A stretch of 64,000 nucleotides of DNA. It comes from Blepharisma stoltei (Eukaryota > Ciliophora > Heterotrichea > Heterotrichida > Blepharismidae). The first letter of the stretch is position 1, and the number at the start of each line of letters is the position of its first letter. Below are positions 45,432-57,226 of the stretch, piece by piece. The position numbers and the translations under genes are program-made. Under the pieces are notes generated by a model. It was not told the DNA's origin and searched no databases. It saw only the letters and a list, made by a program, of their open reading frames with translations. The stretch covers positions 1 through 64,000 of the forward strand of contig CAJZBQ010000039.1 of assembly GCA_914767885.1 (NCBI GenBank). The letters are read 5' to 3'.

Positions 45432-46112
45432 TATAATTAAAACTATCAAAATAACAACCAATAAGTTCAGATTAAGAAAAGAATTTTAAAAATTACAATA
45501 GAGATTTTAAAGCAAATAAAATGACAAATGCAATAAATTATATAGGTTTTTTCTTAGAATAACTCTATAAAGCCATTATTTTGACCACGGGGTTATTCCA
45601 AGGAAAATATTATACTAAAATGAAGAATTTAATAGACTAATTTAAGTATGTCTCTCAAAAATTTAAAGTCAATAGCTTTGCTTGAGACTCCATGGTATAG
45701 GTATAAATATTATTTAGATTTATTGAATTATTACTTTTCAGGCTATTATTTCATAAGGATTATTCTTTGAAGATTTAAGGACAGATGAGATAAAGGCCAA
45801 TTTCTATGACCATGAAGGGCTTCGGCTAGTTAAAAAAATTTCGTACTCAGCGTTTTAAGCTGGATAATAGAAGCGTAATATCTGAGAGTATCGGGTATGA
45901 AGCCCACCTAATAGCTCTTTCCATTAAATTTGGTCAATCTTAATTTAAGAAAAATTAGTACTTTTCACTTAAAAAATTATCCTATTTGGGAAAAAATGTT
46001 GCAATTTAAAGGAAGAGTTTAAAGTACCCTAAAAATGCAATTTAACCTTATTTAACTCCCATTTAAAGGAGAGGGGGATAAGTAAACTCGCAAATCATGC
46101 CAAGCAATTATA
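45432..46112. other. Intergenic stretch, no gene recognised
   Basis: AT-rich. Near 46040-46080 a motif (TTAACTCCCATTTAAAGGAGAGGGGGATAAG region) looks like a decayed family B end, without a partner that I can find. Confidence 0.4.
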
Positions 46113-46331
46113 TATAGCGCTTTCCCGAGGATGGCGCGGAATGGCGCCATCCTCGGGAAAGTCAACTAAGCATCCACACGGGAACTGGAGTTCCACGTGT
46201 GGATGCCATTTTTGAAATGTGGGATCCAAACTTCCACATGTCAAAATGGCATCCACACGTGGAACTCCCAGTTCCCGTGTGGATGCCTTCCTGGCTTTCC
46301 CGAGGATGGCGCCATCCTGGAAAGCGCTATA
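46113..46331. mobile_element. GC-rich nested palindromic element (219 bp)
   Basis: Terminal repeats TATAGCGCTTTCC at both ends in inverted orientation, each followed by a palindrome (CCCGAGGATGGCGC and its complement). Between them is a second inverted pair: GCATCCACACGGGAACTGG then GTTCCACGTGTGGATGCCAT, mirrored by ATGGCATCCACACGTGGAAC. It is almost entirely fold-back DNA, strikingly GC-rich for this chromosome, non-coding, and TA at each outer edge fits an IES. Confidence 0.8.
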
Positions 46332-46641
46332 ACTATTATTAAAGTCTTTTTAATAAATCAGCCATGGACGGGTCATTGGAAATTTTGATGAATTCATTGA
46401 TTTCTGAGTACAAGCAAGTATTATTAACTCCCGTACTATTATTGAACAGGATATTCTTGCTGGATTAAATAAAAATTCAATAAATTTTTTTTCGAATATT
46501 AAAATAAGAAAAATTTATATTAATTTAATATTGATGGCTTGGTAATAAAAGAGAGTCAATCCTTCAGGTTTCTTAATTGCTCGATAACCAAGAGGAGTAA
46601 GAGGATTTTTCTTCAATTTCATCAATGAATCTTACGAAGAG

Positions 46642-47598
46642 GTGCTATTCAAAGAACAGCCAAGGATTCACCAAACCCAACAAATCCAAAATTCAAACCC
46701 TCAAAGTGCAGATCCCAAGTTAGACAGCAGACTAGAGCAAGCATTAGAAATGTCTCGAAAAGTAGTTTCAGGCGGCAGAGGCAAAAAAACTCCTGCTCCA
46801 GTTGTAAAAAAGGCTCCTCCTGTGAAAAAACAAGAAATTCCTCAAACCCCAATTATTCTGCCACATTTCCAGTCTAATTTTAGGTTGAACATCCAAGAAG
46901 ATTTAATGGGACTATACCAAGAAACCAAATCAAGAACGATAGGTGTCGTTTTTGGCTCTAAAGGAGGAATTGTCCAAGCAAAAAAAGCTGAACTCGCTGC
47001 CAAAAAAAGTTTCTTAACAAATTTAAAAAGTAAATTTCCAGGAGCCCTACAGCAATCCAGCCTTGAGCAGTCCATAGCTGAAACTGCGGCCTCATATCAG
47101 CTTTTATCAGAAATTCGGCGGATCCTTTTAGACAAGCAGCTAATTGAATTATTTAAAAGCTTTATCTTGCTTCCAATCGGAAGATTTAAAATGCCAGAAG
47201 ACCCAATTCAGCTTTTCAAAGCTTTTTACATTTTTTCCTGAATCCCTTCCCAGCTAAGTAAAATAAACAGAAACCAATTGAACTACACCAGCCACCTATC
47301 TAAGACTTTTCAGCAGGAATCAGCTCGTTCTCTATCAAATGACCAAATTTCTCGCTTAGAAAGCTTCAAAAGTGAAAAAGGGATCCTAAATAAGCTTATG
47401 AAGGCTTGCACAACTGACGAAATGAATGAAATTATTTCTCAATACAGATCCCTAAACTTTGTATTGCTAGATAAAGAAACCAACAAATTCTTATTCGATT
47501 ATAAAGACACTGTAAAAAACGTCCACGAGCTCAAAGTTATGCATTCTCTGGTAGCCAAAAACGGAAGGGCCACTTGTACATTGGCTCCGAGTGACTAA
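46642..47598 (+). CDS. Unknown basic protein
   Basis: The frame is open from about 46600 to TAA 47598, reading one TGA as Trp (YIFSWIPSQLSKINRNQLN). The first in-frame ATG is 46750 (MSRKVVSGGRGKKTPAPVVK); upstream in-frame sequence (NESYEEVLFKEQPRIHQ) suggests an undetected short intron or IES before it. Composition: a proline/lysine linker (APVVKKAPPVKKQE), then a helical region (MGLYQETKSRTIGVVFGSKG; LIELFKSFILLPIGRF). It ends 45 bp before the next gene on the same strand. The family is not recognised. Confidence 0.6.
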
Positions 47599-47643
47599 TA
47601 ATAATTAATTCTCACGTTTAATCTCCATCTTTTTGTCTAATAA

Positions 47644-48726
47644 ATGATTCAACTTTTCTTGAGTCTTTCGTTGGCCTCAGCCTTTTATTATACTGATGAC
47701 GACCTCATTTCAGCCAATCTTAACTGCTTTTCTTATTCTTGCAATAAAAATCTCAATCTTCTCCCTGAAACCTGTGTATTTTACCAAGACTCGAGTTTCT
47801 ACTTAAATCCCTGTGGGAAGATTCCAGGCCTTACTTATTGTCCACCTATAACCCACCGTGGAAACAGTTCTTGCATCCCTCTCCCTCCTTCTACATATCA
47901 CACTGCTTGGCCTGGAGAGCCTTGCACAAGCAACTCTACCTGTGCTTATGGATATTGCAACGATGATAACATATGCCAAGGTCTCCAAGCAGCTGATCCT
48001 TGCACAGTTTCAGACGAGTGTGACCCAGGTCTTAAGTGTACTCAATTAGGTACTGGATACAACTGCACTTTATTATTGTCAACAGGAGTTCCATATTCAG
48101 AAGGACAAGGCTGCACAAGTGATTATGACTGCCAGAACTGGGCTGGTTGTGAAAATAACATATGCTATGACTATTTGTCAAGGGAAGAAGCTGAATATGT
48201 AAATTGCACGCAGCCTGAAAACTTTTTGTGTGCAAGCACTATGTGTGCAGACAATATATGTGTAGGGTTTATCCCATCAGACCAAACTCCCCCTGTGAAA
48301 TGTGTTTCTAATGCAAACTGCATCTCCACTTACTACAACACTACCCCAAATCCTACAGTATTTTACTCTGAGTGTGAATGTGGATTTAATCCTCAAGCCC
48401 AAGCATACTGCAGCCAGTTCCCGGGAGACCCTGCAACCCTAGCCTATCTGAATATTCTAAGCAAATGGCTTTCAAGTGATGCAATAAAGAAATGCCACTC
48501 GGTAAGAAGACTGTCAATGAACTGCATGAAGCACTATTGGAGCCAGAAAAATTACTTGACTTATGCATATAGGTATTATAGCTTGTATAATTACCCACAG
48601 ATCCAAAACAATGACCAGTGTGTCCAAGAAATCTATACAAGTGCTTACTACAATACAGTGACTGAATATAATGATTTAAGCAGTGCATATGTGTTGGCTG
48701 CGAGCGTTGTTTATTTCTTAATTTAA
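47644..48726 (+). CDS. Secreted cysteine-rich protein
   Basis: 360 residues, ATG 47644, TAA 48724-48726, with no interruptions. An N-terminal signal peptide (MIQLFLSLSLASAFYY) is followed by more than 25 cysteines in EGF/Dickkopf-like spacings (CTSNSTCAYGYCNDDNICQG, CTVSDECDPGLKC, CTSDYDCQNWAGCENNICY) and several N-glycosylation sites. A short hydrophobic C-terminus (YVLAASVVYFLI) suggests a GPI anchor. Ciliates have many such surface or extruded proteins; the partner is unknown. Confidence 0.75.
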   Translation: MIQLFLSLSLASAFYYTDDDLISANLNCFSYSCNKNLNLLPETCVFYQDSSFYLNPCGKIPGLTYCPPITHRGNSSCIPLPPSTYHTAWPGEPCTSNSTCAYGYCNDDNICQGLQAADPCTVSDECDPGLKCTQLGTGYNCTLLLSTGVPYSEGQGCTSDYDCQNWAGCENNICYDYLSREEAEYVNCTQPENFLCASTMCADNICVGFIPSDQTPPVKCVSNANCISTYYNTTPNPTVFYSECECGFNPQAQAYCSQFPGDPATLAYLNILSKWLSSDAIKKCHSVRRLSMNCMKHYWSQKNYLTYAYRYYSLYNYPQIQNNDQCVQEIYTSAYYNTVTEYNDLSSAYVLAASVVYFLI

Positions 48727-48773
48727 GGAGGCTTTATTTTATAAGAAAAATTTTAATTGACTAATTAATAGTG

Positions 48774-51700
48774 CTAAAAACAGTTTGGAGGGGTTCTGTC
48801 TCCAGGTGAAACTGCCCGCTTTATAGGAGACTCGATTTTGGATCGTATGCTGAGAGGGGAGTTCAAAAACAACGAATTCAGCTGTGAATTTTCTGACATA
48901 TCTGTAGCCAGTGTAGATAATTTAAGTTCCTGCAAGGTTTTTAGCTGTATCTCAGCTTTATTTATCCCTTTTATACCAATTGACTCTTGCAGCTCCATAT
49001 ACCTCGTTGCTCATTCTCCTAGGACTTCATTAAGCTTAATTACTTCTAATTGTTTTCTGATCAGCTCTTTTTCACAGTTTTCTTTTAAATCATAGAAAAA
49101 CGCTTGCCATCTTTCTCTCTCGGCTTTTTGGGCGGAAAAAATATCATTCTCCAGCTTCTCGATCATTTCTTGGTACAGCTTTGTCTGCTTTCTGAGCTCT
49201 TCGTTGCCTTTTTTCAGCTGGAAGTTATACATCTGCTGCAAATGGAAATTAGTTTCCAGTGCTTTGTACCTCATATAGAACTCAGAAGTTTCTACAGAAG
49301 GAGGATCCACCCACGATCCGTGAACACCTACAATTGAATGTGAATCTGAAGATTTCACACTTGGCTCTTGCTTAAATTCTGTGTCTTGTCCTTTAGACTT
49401 TTCCTGTGACTTTTTACTTGTAAAAGATTTTATTAAGTGACCTTTATTTTGACCGGTGGAGTCAGAACTATTGCGTCTTTTTGGTTTTTTATCAATTTGC
49501 TCATAGAGTTTTATCATGTGTTGATAAGATTCATGCAAATGGTCAAGCATTGATTCTAATGATTTTATTTCTTCTGACTGAAATCTGCAGAGGTTTCTTT
49601 TGATTTCATATTTGTAGTTCACCAAATTAAGCTTCCAGTTAAGCCCTTGCATACAGCGGGTCATATTTGCGTTGAAAATGCCAGCTTCAATGACTTGGTT
49701 TCTTAATTGGAAAACAGTGATGTCTTTTGATAACTCTGCGTTGGACTCTAAGGCTTTTTGCAGTTCTTTTGCATAGGCACTGGTGTTTATCAAGCTATGA
49801 GGCTCAATTGTGATACTTCTGGTCGTTAAATCGAGCTCAAAAGTGTTAGTGGCATCACAGCAAGGGTCAACAGAAACTTCATCGACTTCTGTGATAACTG
49901 GAAACTCCTGGCCGGTCATTTCTGAGCGCTCATCAAACTCAACGCACGTCAGATCGATGGTCTTAGTCTGACTCTCTACAAAAGCTTTGAATTTTGAGTC
50001 AATTTCGTTCAGGGACTTGGTAAGACGCTTAATTTGCCTATTTAGGCTTTCGTTTTGTCTTTTCAATAGCCTGTTTTCAGATGATTCTTTATTGATCAAT
50101 AATGCAGTTCTATGGTAATTTTCATAGTACTCGTGAGACTGTTGCTCTAATTTAAGTCTTTTCTCTTTAGAAGAGGCTAATTTTGCTTCAAGATTTCTGA
50201 CTGTTTCAGTCAAGATTTGGTTTTCTTCTTCTAACTCCCCCCCCCCTCCGTGAGTGAACAAAAAAAATTTTGTTCACTCACGGAGGGGGGCTAAATTTTT
50301 TATTTTCAAAAAAATTTATATATAAATTTTATAAAAAATATTTTTTTTTTCGAAATTTAAAAAAATCCTAATTCGCAAAAATTGGAAAGCAAATATTAAT
50401 TTAATTTATAAATTTTATGTTTTAAAAAGCAATTCGTTTAAAATTAAACAGAATTAGCTCTAGATTTCATTATACTAATTATCATTTATATATCAATTTT
50501 TTTTTCCATAAAAAATTTGTTCTATTAAAAAAAATTTTTGTCACTCACGGAGGGTGGGTTTTTGGGCAAAAAATAGCGATTTTTCTAATGTTTTTGTTCA
50601 CTCACGGAGGGGGGGGGGAGTAAAGATTGTGATTTTTTCTGTAACCTATCTATAGCTCTTTCTAGATCTTCTTGCATATTGTCTCTATGCTGGCAGTAGC
50701 TGACAGACTCTAGCTCATATTCAAGCCCTGATCTATCAAGGCTGCTTCCATAGGAAGAAGCTAAAGAGTCTACTTCATAAATAGAATTATTGCCTCCTTC
50801 AAGCTCTTCAATAGGATCTCCAAGGCAGGTAAATATTTTTAGATCGTTTTGGAATCTTTTCATTGTTGATGATAAAGAACTGCTACCTGAGCCTGGGAAG
50901 GAAAGCCTTGGGAGAGGTGAATTTGATATAGAGCTGCTTAAAGAACTCCCAGGCTCTGTAAGCAGCCTTTCTTCTTTGAGAAGCAAAATTTCAGATTTCG
51001 CATTTGTGAGCTCAGCTCTTAGCTGCTCAATTAGCTTAATGTAATTTTCTGGGGAATTTTTGATGTTAATTTTCACGTTATTTTTTATTGACTTGGCCCT
51101 AATCGCGAATTTCATGGTGTTTATTGTTTCTTCTATATATTTATTGGAAGGAGAACAAGCTACTATTAAATTCGTTTTATAGTTCCCTCCCAAAGACTCT
51201 TGCAAAATCCTTGTCAGCTTTGAATCTCTATAAGGAATATGATCATTATTTAGTACTAATGCATGAATCACATTTCCTAACGCAGATAGCGACAAATTAA
51301 TTTTTTTGGCCTCTTCCATATTGTTTCCGGTAACTCCGGAATGATTTACCTTTTCGCTCCCTGCCAAATCAACTAAATTTAAAATCCCTCTTTTTTCTGA
51401 ATCATTCGGCAATTTTTGCAAAACTTCCAGTACAAACATCATATGGGATCTACTGGATGTTTTGTTCAGCTTTGTAGACGCCACCGTTCTCATCGTCTCC
51501 CCTAGTGCTAATAGGTCAAGTAACCCTTTTTCTGAGGTCACACAAACCTGGTTAAGCCCTTGCACATATATTCCTCGCCTTGGGCATTCTTTTATGCTGA
51601 GACTTTTGGTTACGTTATCTAAAAGATCTTTAATTGTTTCTTTATAAATTTCTAGCATTGAGCATTTTAATGTGTACTCGATTTCTCCGTTATCTTGCCT

Positions 51701-52213
51701 TACGAATTCAAAAATCTGGCTAGCAGCTCGAGGGATGATGCCTCGGAATTCTTCGTCATAAAAATCGTAGCCCATCATAGTGTAAGTTTTGCCAGAGCCA
51801 GTTTGCCCATATGCAAAAATCGTCCCATTGTAGCCATCAAGGACGTCTTCTATTGTAGGTCTTCCTATGAATTCGTAGACCTCAGACTGGTGCGAATTTG
51901 GGTCAAAAATTCGGTCAAGTTTAAAAGTTTCCATTTCTTTTCCATATGGAATTCCAACAGTTTTCTCGTCTATGAAAGAAATAATTTCTTGAACGCCTGG
52001 AAGGACCTAAATAAGACATACGATTTCGAAGTCTACGAGTGGCCGAAATCTGCCAACAACTTTAACATTGCTAGAACGTGAAAAAGGCAATTGAGTGACT
52101 GAGCTTGTGGAATCGTGCCTTTTTGAGTCACGTCGAAATGGTGCTGTGGAGTCACGCCGCTGGGGAAACATCGTGTGGCTTCTGAGAAGGCTTCTTTCTT
52201 TGTGCGATGACAT
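48774..52213 (-). CDS. Kinesin with N-terminal motor and long coiled coil (paralog 1)
   Basis: ATG 52213 (MSSHKERSLLRSHTMFPQ), TAG at 48774. After removing one 15-nt intron and a 389-bp family A unit it has 1012 codons. Motor motifs: VVGRFRPL, the P-loop GYNGTIFAYGQTGSGKTYTM, switch I SSRSHMMF, switch II NLVDLAGSEKVNHSGVTG, and NLSLSALGNVIHAL. A neck and several coiled coils follow, with a TGA-coded Trp in VLGEWATRYMELQ. The tail ends ...KRAVSPGDRTPPNCF. It should be a plus-end microtubule motor with its tail binding cargo. The neighbouring gene 52565-56295 is a close tandem paralog with the same intron position. Confidence 0.88.
50232..50622. mobile_element. A2: family A element in kinesin paralog 1 (about 386 bp)
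   Basis: Ends CTCCCCCCCCCCTCCGTGAG and (inverted) CTCACGGAGGGGGGGGGGAG. The left end is a perfect hairpin (CTCCGTGAGTGAACAAAA...TTTTGTTCACTCACGGAG). On the gene strand TTA is duplicated (TCT TTA / TTA GAA). Removal joins KKSQSL to EEENQILTETV. It is almost identical to A7 at 58533 in opposite orientation. Confidence 0.92.
52007..52021 (-). other. 15-nt spliceosomal intron
   Basis: On the minus strand GTATGTCTTATTTAG. Removal joins LVDFEI to VLPGVQEIISF. Confidence 0.88.
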
Positions 52214-52564
52214 TATGTTTATGGGAAAAGATATTTATGAGCTTAAAATAAAGAAAAGATGAAAATCAATGGTAGATACTTTTCACTGTACTTTTAAGCT
52301 CTGCTTCACTGGCTGCATATAAATTTGTGTATGAAATTGATAGTATTCACAGATTAATTTTTGAATGATTTTTAAGAAAAATCCAAAAATAAATATTTTG
52401 AGAAAATGTATTAGCTGATTAAGGTAAAATATAACATTCCTACTGATTCAGCTGCTTTATTTCAAATAATAAGTATGATAAGGGCTAATCAGTAGGAATG
52501 CTTTCATTTATTGTAATTATGCATATATTTTATATAATTAACTTAGCACTACACTTATTATGAA
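52214..52564. other. Spacer between the two kinesin genes, with a hairpin
   Basis: AT-rich. At 52434-52500 lies an inverted repeat (ACATTCCTACTGATT ... AATCAGTAGGAATGC, 15 of 15 with a loop of about 35). It could be a fold-back element or a transcript-end signal; nothing decides between these. Confidence 0.45.
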
Positions 52565-55500
52565 TTAAAAAAACTGGGGTGGCGTCTTATCCCCAGGCAA
52601 AACATCACGCCTTATTGGTGGCCCAGGACTTGCCCTTCTATTGCTATTCAAAGGCGAATTCTGGAACAGCACTTTCATATATGCCCCATTGTCAGGGATA
52701 TTTAAAGTTGATTTTGGCGTCACATCATCTCCTTGTTTAAATATCATATTTAATTTCTTTGGTCTATTTCCATATGAATCTTGAAGCTCCATATACCTCG
52801 TTGTTCATTCCCCTAAAACATTATTCAGCTTGGCAATTTCCAGCTGCTTTCTAACTAGCTCTTTTTCACAATTTTCTTTCATTTCACTGAAAAATGACTT
52901 TCACCTTTCTCTTTCAGTTTTCTGCGCTTTAAATATATCACATTCTAATTTTTCTAGCAATTTTTGGTACTGCAAGGCTTGGTTTTTCAATTCTTGGTTA
53001 CTTTTTTTTAGCTGGGCATTATAAAGCTGCTGGAGATTATAGCTTGTTTCTAACCTTCCCTAAAGAAAATAAAATCATTGGAAATCGAAATTAGCCTCTT
53101 TTAAAGAAAGAATTAAAATATTTATATATAGAATTTCTAATTTTTTAATGAGATCTAAAAGGTGATTATATTAAAATTTTAGACAGATTGCAATAATTAT
53201 CTTAAATTTGACTTTTCTTTTTCAAGTATTTGCAAATTTTATTCTATTAAATATAATTTATTATAATAATTTTTTTTTAAAAAATTAGCGCCTTTAAGAG
53301 TGAGCAAAAAAAACTTGCTGCTCTTAAATGGGGAGCAAGGCTTTATATTTCATAAGGAAAATTCCTGAGTCTGCAGAATCATTTTCAATAAAAGACCCGG
53401 GGCAAGAAATGAATTGTGACTCAGAAGACTTCATTACAAATTCTTGTTGGGATTTAACTATCTGCATATTATTCTTCAATAGGTTGCTTGTAAACGATCT
53501 GATAAAGCGGACCCTAGGAGTAGTTGTTGATTCATTAATTAATATTCTCCTCGGTCCTTGGTCAATTTGCTCTTGCAGTTTTACTATTTTTTGGTATGAC
53601 TCATGCAAGTTGTCAATCATTGCTTCAAGTGAACTAATTTGTTCGCATTGATTTTTACAAAGGTTTCTTTTCAGCTTGTATTTTTGATTAACTAAATTCA
53701 ATTTTCAGTCAAGTCCATTCATGATTCTTGTGATATTAGAGTTGCAAATTCCTGCTTGGATCACTTGATTTCTAAGCTGGTAAATGGTGATATCTTTGCT
53801 TAGCTCAGCGTTGTATTCTAAGGCGTTTTTAAGTTCTTGGGCATAAATACTAGTGTTGACAAGACTTTGGGGATCAATAAAAAGCCTTTTGGGTGATAGG
53901 CACAGCTCAAAGTCGCCACTGAGGTCTAATTCAGTGTTATGGCTTTCGTTAGGAATTTCCTTTTCATGGATCTCTGATTTGTCTTCAAATTCAACAAATG
54001 TGATGTCTCCTTCAAGCTTTGAGTGGTTTTCTATAAAGGCTTTATAGCTCAGGTCTAGCTCTTTTAATGCGTTTGTAAGTCGCCTGACTTGTTTGTTAAG
54101 TGCATCGTTTTGCTTCAATAACAATGAGTTTTTTGAGGATTCTTTATTAATTTGCAAAGTAATTTTGTGTAAAGATTCATAATAATCGTGAGCTTTTTGC
54201 TCAATTTTGAGCCGCTTAGCTTTAGATGAGCATATTTTTGCCTCTAAGCGCTTAATTTTATCATTGAGGGCTTTATTTTCTTCTTCTAGAAATTCACATC
54301 TTTTCTTGGTAGTTTCTAAATCCTCCCCAAGGCCGTCTCTCTCAGTGTTTCTCCCATCATTAGTTTCTCTATCAGTTAATTTCCCATCATTTTCAGACTC
54401 CAAAGAAGTCTTTTCACTGGTGTTATTAAAAGAGAGGGCTAATGAAGACTCAAAAATCGAACTTTTTTCTTTATTTTCGTCTAAAATATTATCAATTCCT
54501 GATAAGATGCTGGAATACTGCCTTGAATTTTTTGGGCGATCTTTTTTGGCAGACATGGTTGCTCTGAGGTTTTTTGAGAGAAATAAAGAGTTGTTTAAAG
54601 ACTGGTTCATTGAGTAGTCACGTACGGTCAACGCTTTTTCTTCTTTTAGCAGAGATATTTCTGATTTAGCATTAGAAAGCTCAGTCCGCAGCTGCTGGAT
54701 TATTTTCATGTAGTTTTCTGGGGAGTTTTTTATGTTTATTTTCGCTTTGTTTTTTACTGCTTTTGCTCTAATGGCAAATTTTAATGTATTTAAAGTCTCT
54801 TCAATTGATTTTGAGAACGAGGAGCAGGCTACGATTAAGCTTGTTTTGTAGTTCCCTCCCAGGGACTCTTGTAAAAGTCGAGTTAGTTTTGAGTCTCTAT
54901 AAGGAATATGATCACTATTAGACACTAATGCATGTATCACATTTCCCAACGCTGACAGTGAAAAGTTAATTTTTTTGGTTTCTTCCAAATTATTCCCAGT
55001 CACGCCTGAGTTGCTAACTTTTTCGCTTCCCGCTAAGTCCACCAAATTTAAAATTCCTCTTTTTTCTGAGTCATTTGGAAGTTTCTGTAGCACTTCCAAC
55101 ATAAAAATCATATGAGATCTTGATGAAGCCTTATTCAGCTTTGTCGACGCAACAGTTCTCATGGTCTCCCCCAGGGTCAATACATCTAAGATGTCTTTTT
55201 CACTTGCAATGCAGACCTCGTTCAGCCCTTGCACATAAATGCCTCTTCTTGGACACTCCTTAATACTTAGTGCTCTATTATCAGGGTCAAGTAGATCCCT
55301 TATGGTTTCCTTATATAAAATCACAATATTTGAAATGGCAGTTAGGGATAAGGGCCTAGTCCTGCTAGTTAGACTAGTCCTATTATCCGAGCTTAGTGAG
55401 AGGAGTTCAAGCACCTTAAGAGTGTTGGCTTAAGAGCTGAGTCTAGTACAGACTCGATAACTTTGACTTTAACGGTTTAACGGTTAGGCAGATCCACCTA

Positions 55501-56295
55501 CCGTTGTTCAAAGCTGCTATAATCCGTTGATAAAATTTCTTATGGACGCTATACGCGCCATTTTCATATGAAATTTCAAATTATGAATTTGCTGCACTAA
55601 AATCTGCGTTTTGAAACGTATATTTGGTTTTCACATTCAAAATGGCATGCATATGCATGATAAGAAATCATTGCAATACATAATATCATATTTGGATATC
55701 AAGTTAACAGGACTTACGCTAGAGAAATTCAATAAACTCAAACCTTATAAATTTCCAGCATGGAGCATCTTAACGTATATTCGATTTCTCCACTATCTTG
55801 TTTAACAGATTCGAAAATCTGGCTTGCAGCCCTTGGAATGATGCCTTTGGCTTCTTCATCGTATATATCAAAGCCCATCATTGTATAAGTTTTCCCTGAA
55901 CCGGTCTGCCCGTATGCAAAAATCGTCCCATTGTAGCCATCAAGTACATCTTGGATTGTCTGGCGTCCTATAAAATCGAAAATTTCAGCTTGCTTTGAGT
56001 TTGGATCAAAAATCCTGTCAAGAGTGAACGTTTCCATTTCTTTTCCACAGGAAATCCCGATTGTCCTGGAATTAATAAACGAGACAATTTCTTCATTATC
56101 AGAAAAAGCCTATGTGATTTTTACAGTTTCGAAGTCTATTAGCGGCCTAAATCGAGCTAGGACTTTAATATTGCTTGCTCTCGGACTTAGCAGCTGAGAC
56201 GAAGAATTTATAAGTGATGGTCGTTCACATACACTACTTTTGCTTCTTTGGGTTTTACTTCTTTCTTTCATTAAACAATTATGTATTTTAAACAA
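52565..56295 (-). CDS. Kinesin with N-terminal motor and long coiled coil (paralog 2)
   Basis: ATG 56295 (MFKIHNCLMKERSKTQRS), TAA 52565. Removing one 15-nt intron, a 434-bp insertion in the motor and a 285-bp element unit gives 999 codons with no frame change. Motor motifs: VLARFRPLIDFE, DGYNGTIFAYGQTGSGKTYT, SSRSHMIFMLEV, NLVDLAGSEKVSNSGVTG. Coiled-coil stalk (RCEFLEEENKALNDKIKRLE, LLLKQNDALNKQVRRL) and a TGA-coded Trp at NGLDWKLNLVNQKYK. The tail ends PIRRDVLPGDKTPPQFF. It lies directly upstream of paralog 1 on the same strand. Confidence 0.88.
53051..53338. mobile_element. A4: diverged family A/B-type element (about 282 bp)
   Basis: On the gene strand it starts CTCCCCATTTAAGAGCAGCA, with a hairpin partner TGCTCACTCTTAAAGG, and ends TTTAGGGAAGG. 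Flanks are TTG before and TTA after, both Leu. Removal gives MKYKALETSYNLQQLYNAQ, matching paralog 1 (MRYKALETNFHLQQMYNFQ). Confidence 0.75.
55310..55749 (+). mobile_element. S7: insertion in the motor domain of kinesin paralog 2
   Basis: 434 bp between short direct repeats CTTATA (55310-55315, 55744-55749). Near its start it has TTTGAAATGGCAGTTAGGG, resembling the S-family start, and it ends TTCAATAAACTCAAA. Removal restores LEIYKETIRDLLD exactly as in paralog 1. Assignment to family S is weaker than for the others because the duplication is short. Confidence 0.6.
56110..56124 (-). other. 15-nt spliceosomal intron
   Basis: On the minus strand GTAAAAATCACATAG, at the same position in the motor as in paralog 1 (after LIDFET / LVDFEI). 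Confidence 0.88.
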
Positions 56296-56511
56296 TTTTG
56301 AGTAAAATTGTAAGCTAAATTTTATATAAAGCTAGATTTTTCAACTGATAAATAAAGGAGCAGTTTCCTTTTAATTTTGAATTACCGTTGGCGGCAAAGA
56401 ATTATTAATGCTAGAGTTCTCATCAAAATTCAAAAAATAAAAAAAGCGAATGGAGCAAGACTTATTTATTCACAAAAAATTTATTTATGTTAATTTACTT
56501 TTGAATTATGT

Positions 56512-57135
56512 TTAGCTCTCAATCGTTAACTTAATGTTTTTGGTTAAGAGGTCAAGAGCTACTTTATTTTCTGCTCCTCTTGGGACAATGATGTCAGCGT
56601 GCTTCATCATTGGGCTTATGAATTCATCAAAAGCCGGCTTGACAAATCTTCTGTACTGGTTTATGACTGAAAGCACGTCTCTTCCTCGGTATTGTGTATC
56701 TCGCAGAATCCTGCGTGCTAAACACTCATCAGAATCAGTGTGGACGAAGATCTTCAAGTCCATCATGTCTCTGATCTTTGGATCATACAACGCCATAATC
56801 CCTTCCAAGATTATGACTCTGGTTGGCTTGGCAGCAATGGGGGTATCTGACCGTCTATTATTGACGTAGTCATATACAGGGATATTAACTTCCTCTCCAT
56901 TCAGAAGCTTGGACAGGCAGTGTTGCATTTCCTCGAAGTCAAATGCATCTGGGTGGTCCCAGTTATAATTGTGTAAGTTCTGAAGGTCGCTTTGGGAAAG
57001 CTCCTTATAGAAGCAATCGGAGCTTATCAATGTACAGTCCCCGCTGTCAATGGCTTCCTGGATCTTATGGCTTATAGAAGTTTTGCCGCTGGCTGAACCT
57101 CCACCAACTCCAATTAGATATGAACCAGAAGACAT
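56512..57135 (-). CDS. Uridine(-cytidine) kinase
   Basis: 207 residues, complete and uninterrupted (MSSGSYLIGVGGGSASGKTS to IES, TAA). P-loop GGGSASGKTS at residues 10-19. It has the PRK/uridine-kinase landmarks YNWDHPDAFDFE, IPVYDYVNNRR, ILEGIMALYDPKIRDMMDLK, DTDECLARRI-type (HTDSDECLARRILRDTQYRG) and DIIVPRGAENKVALDLL. It phosphorylates uridine/cytidine with ATP in pyrimidine salvage, in the cytoplasm. It is a normal length for a single-domain UCK. Divergent from the kinase at 57227, with 91 bp between starts. Confidence 0.92.
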   Translation of the reverse strand: MSSGSYLIGVGGGSASGKTSISHKIQEAIDSGDCTLISSDCFYKELSQSDLQNLHNYNWDHPDAFDFEEMQHCLSKLLNGEEVNIPVYDYVNNRRSDTPIAAKPTRVIILEGIMALYDPKIRDMMDLKIFVHTDSDECLARRILRDTQYRGRDVLSVINQYRRFVKPAFDEFISPMMKHADIIVPRGAENKVALDLLTKNIKLTIES

Positions 57136-57226
57136 ATTTATGTCACAGCTTTTAAAAATCTTAATATTTAGGACGATTTAGCAATTTCTCCTCCTTAACT
57201 ATAAAAATCACGCACCATTTTAAATA

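Noticed and set aside
46197-46388. Short frame MWMPFLKCGIQTSTCQ...
   Set aside because: It lies inside the palindromic GC-rich element and is a by-product of the inverted repeats.
3120-48000. tRNA, rRNA or bacterial operon features
   Set aside because: I looked for cloverleaf boxes and rRNA-like conserved blocks and found none I could support. Gene spacing and introns are eukaryotic.
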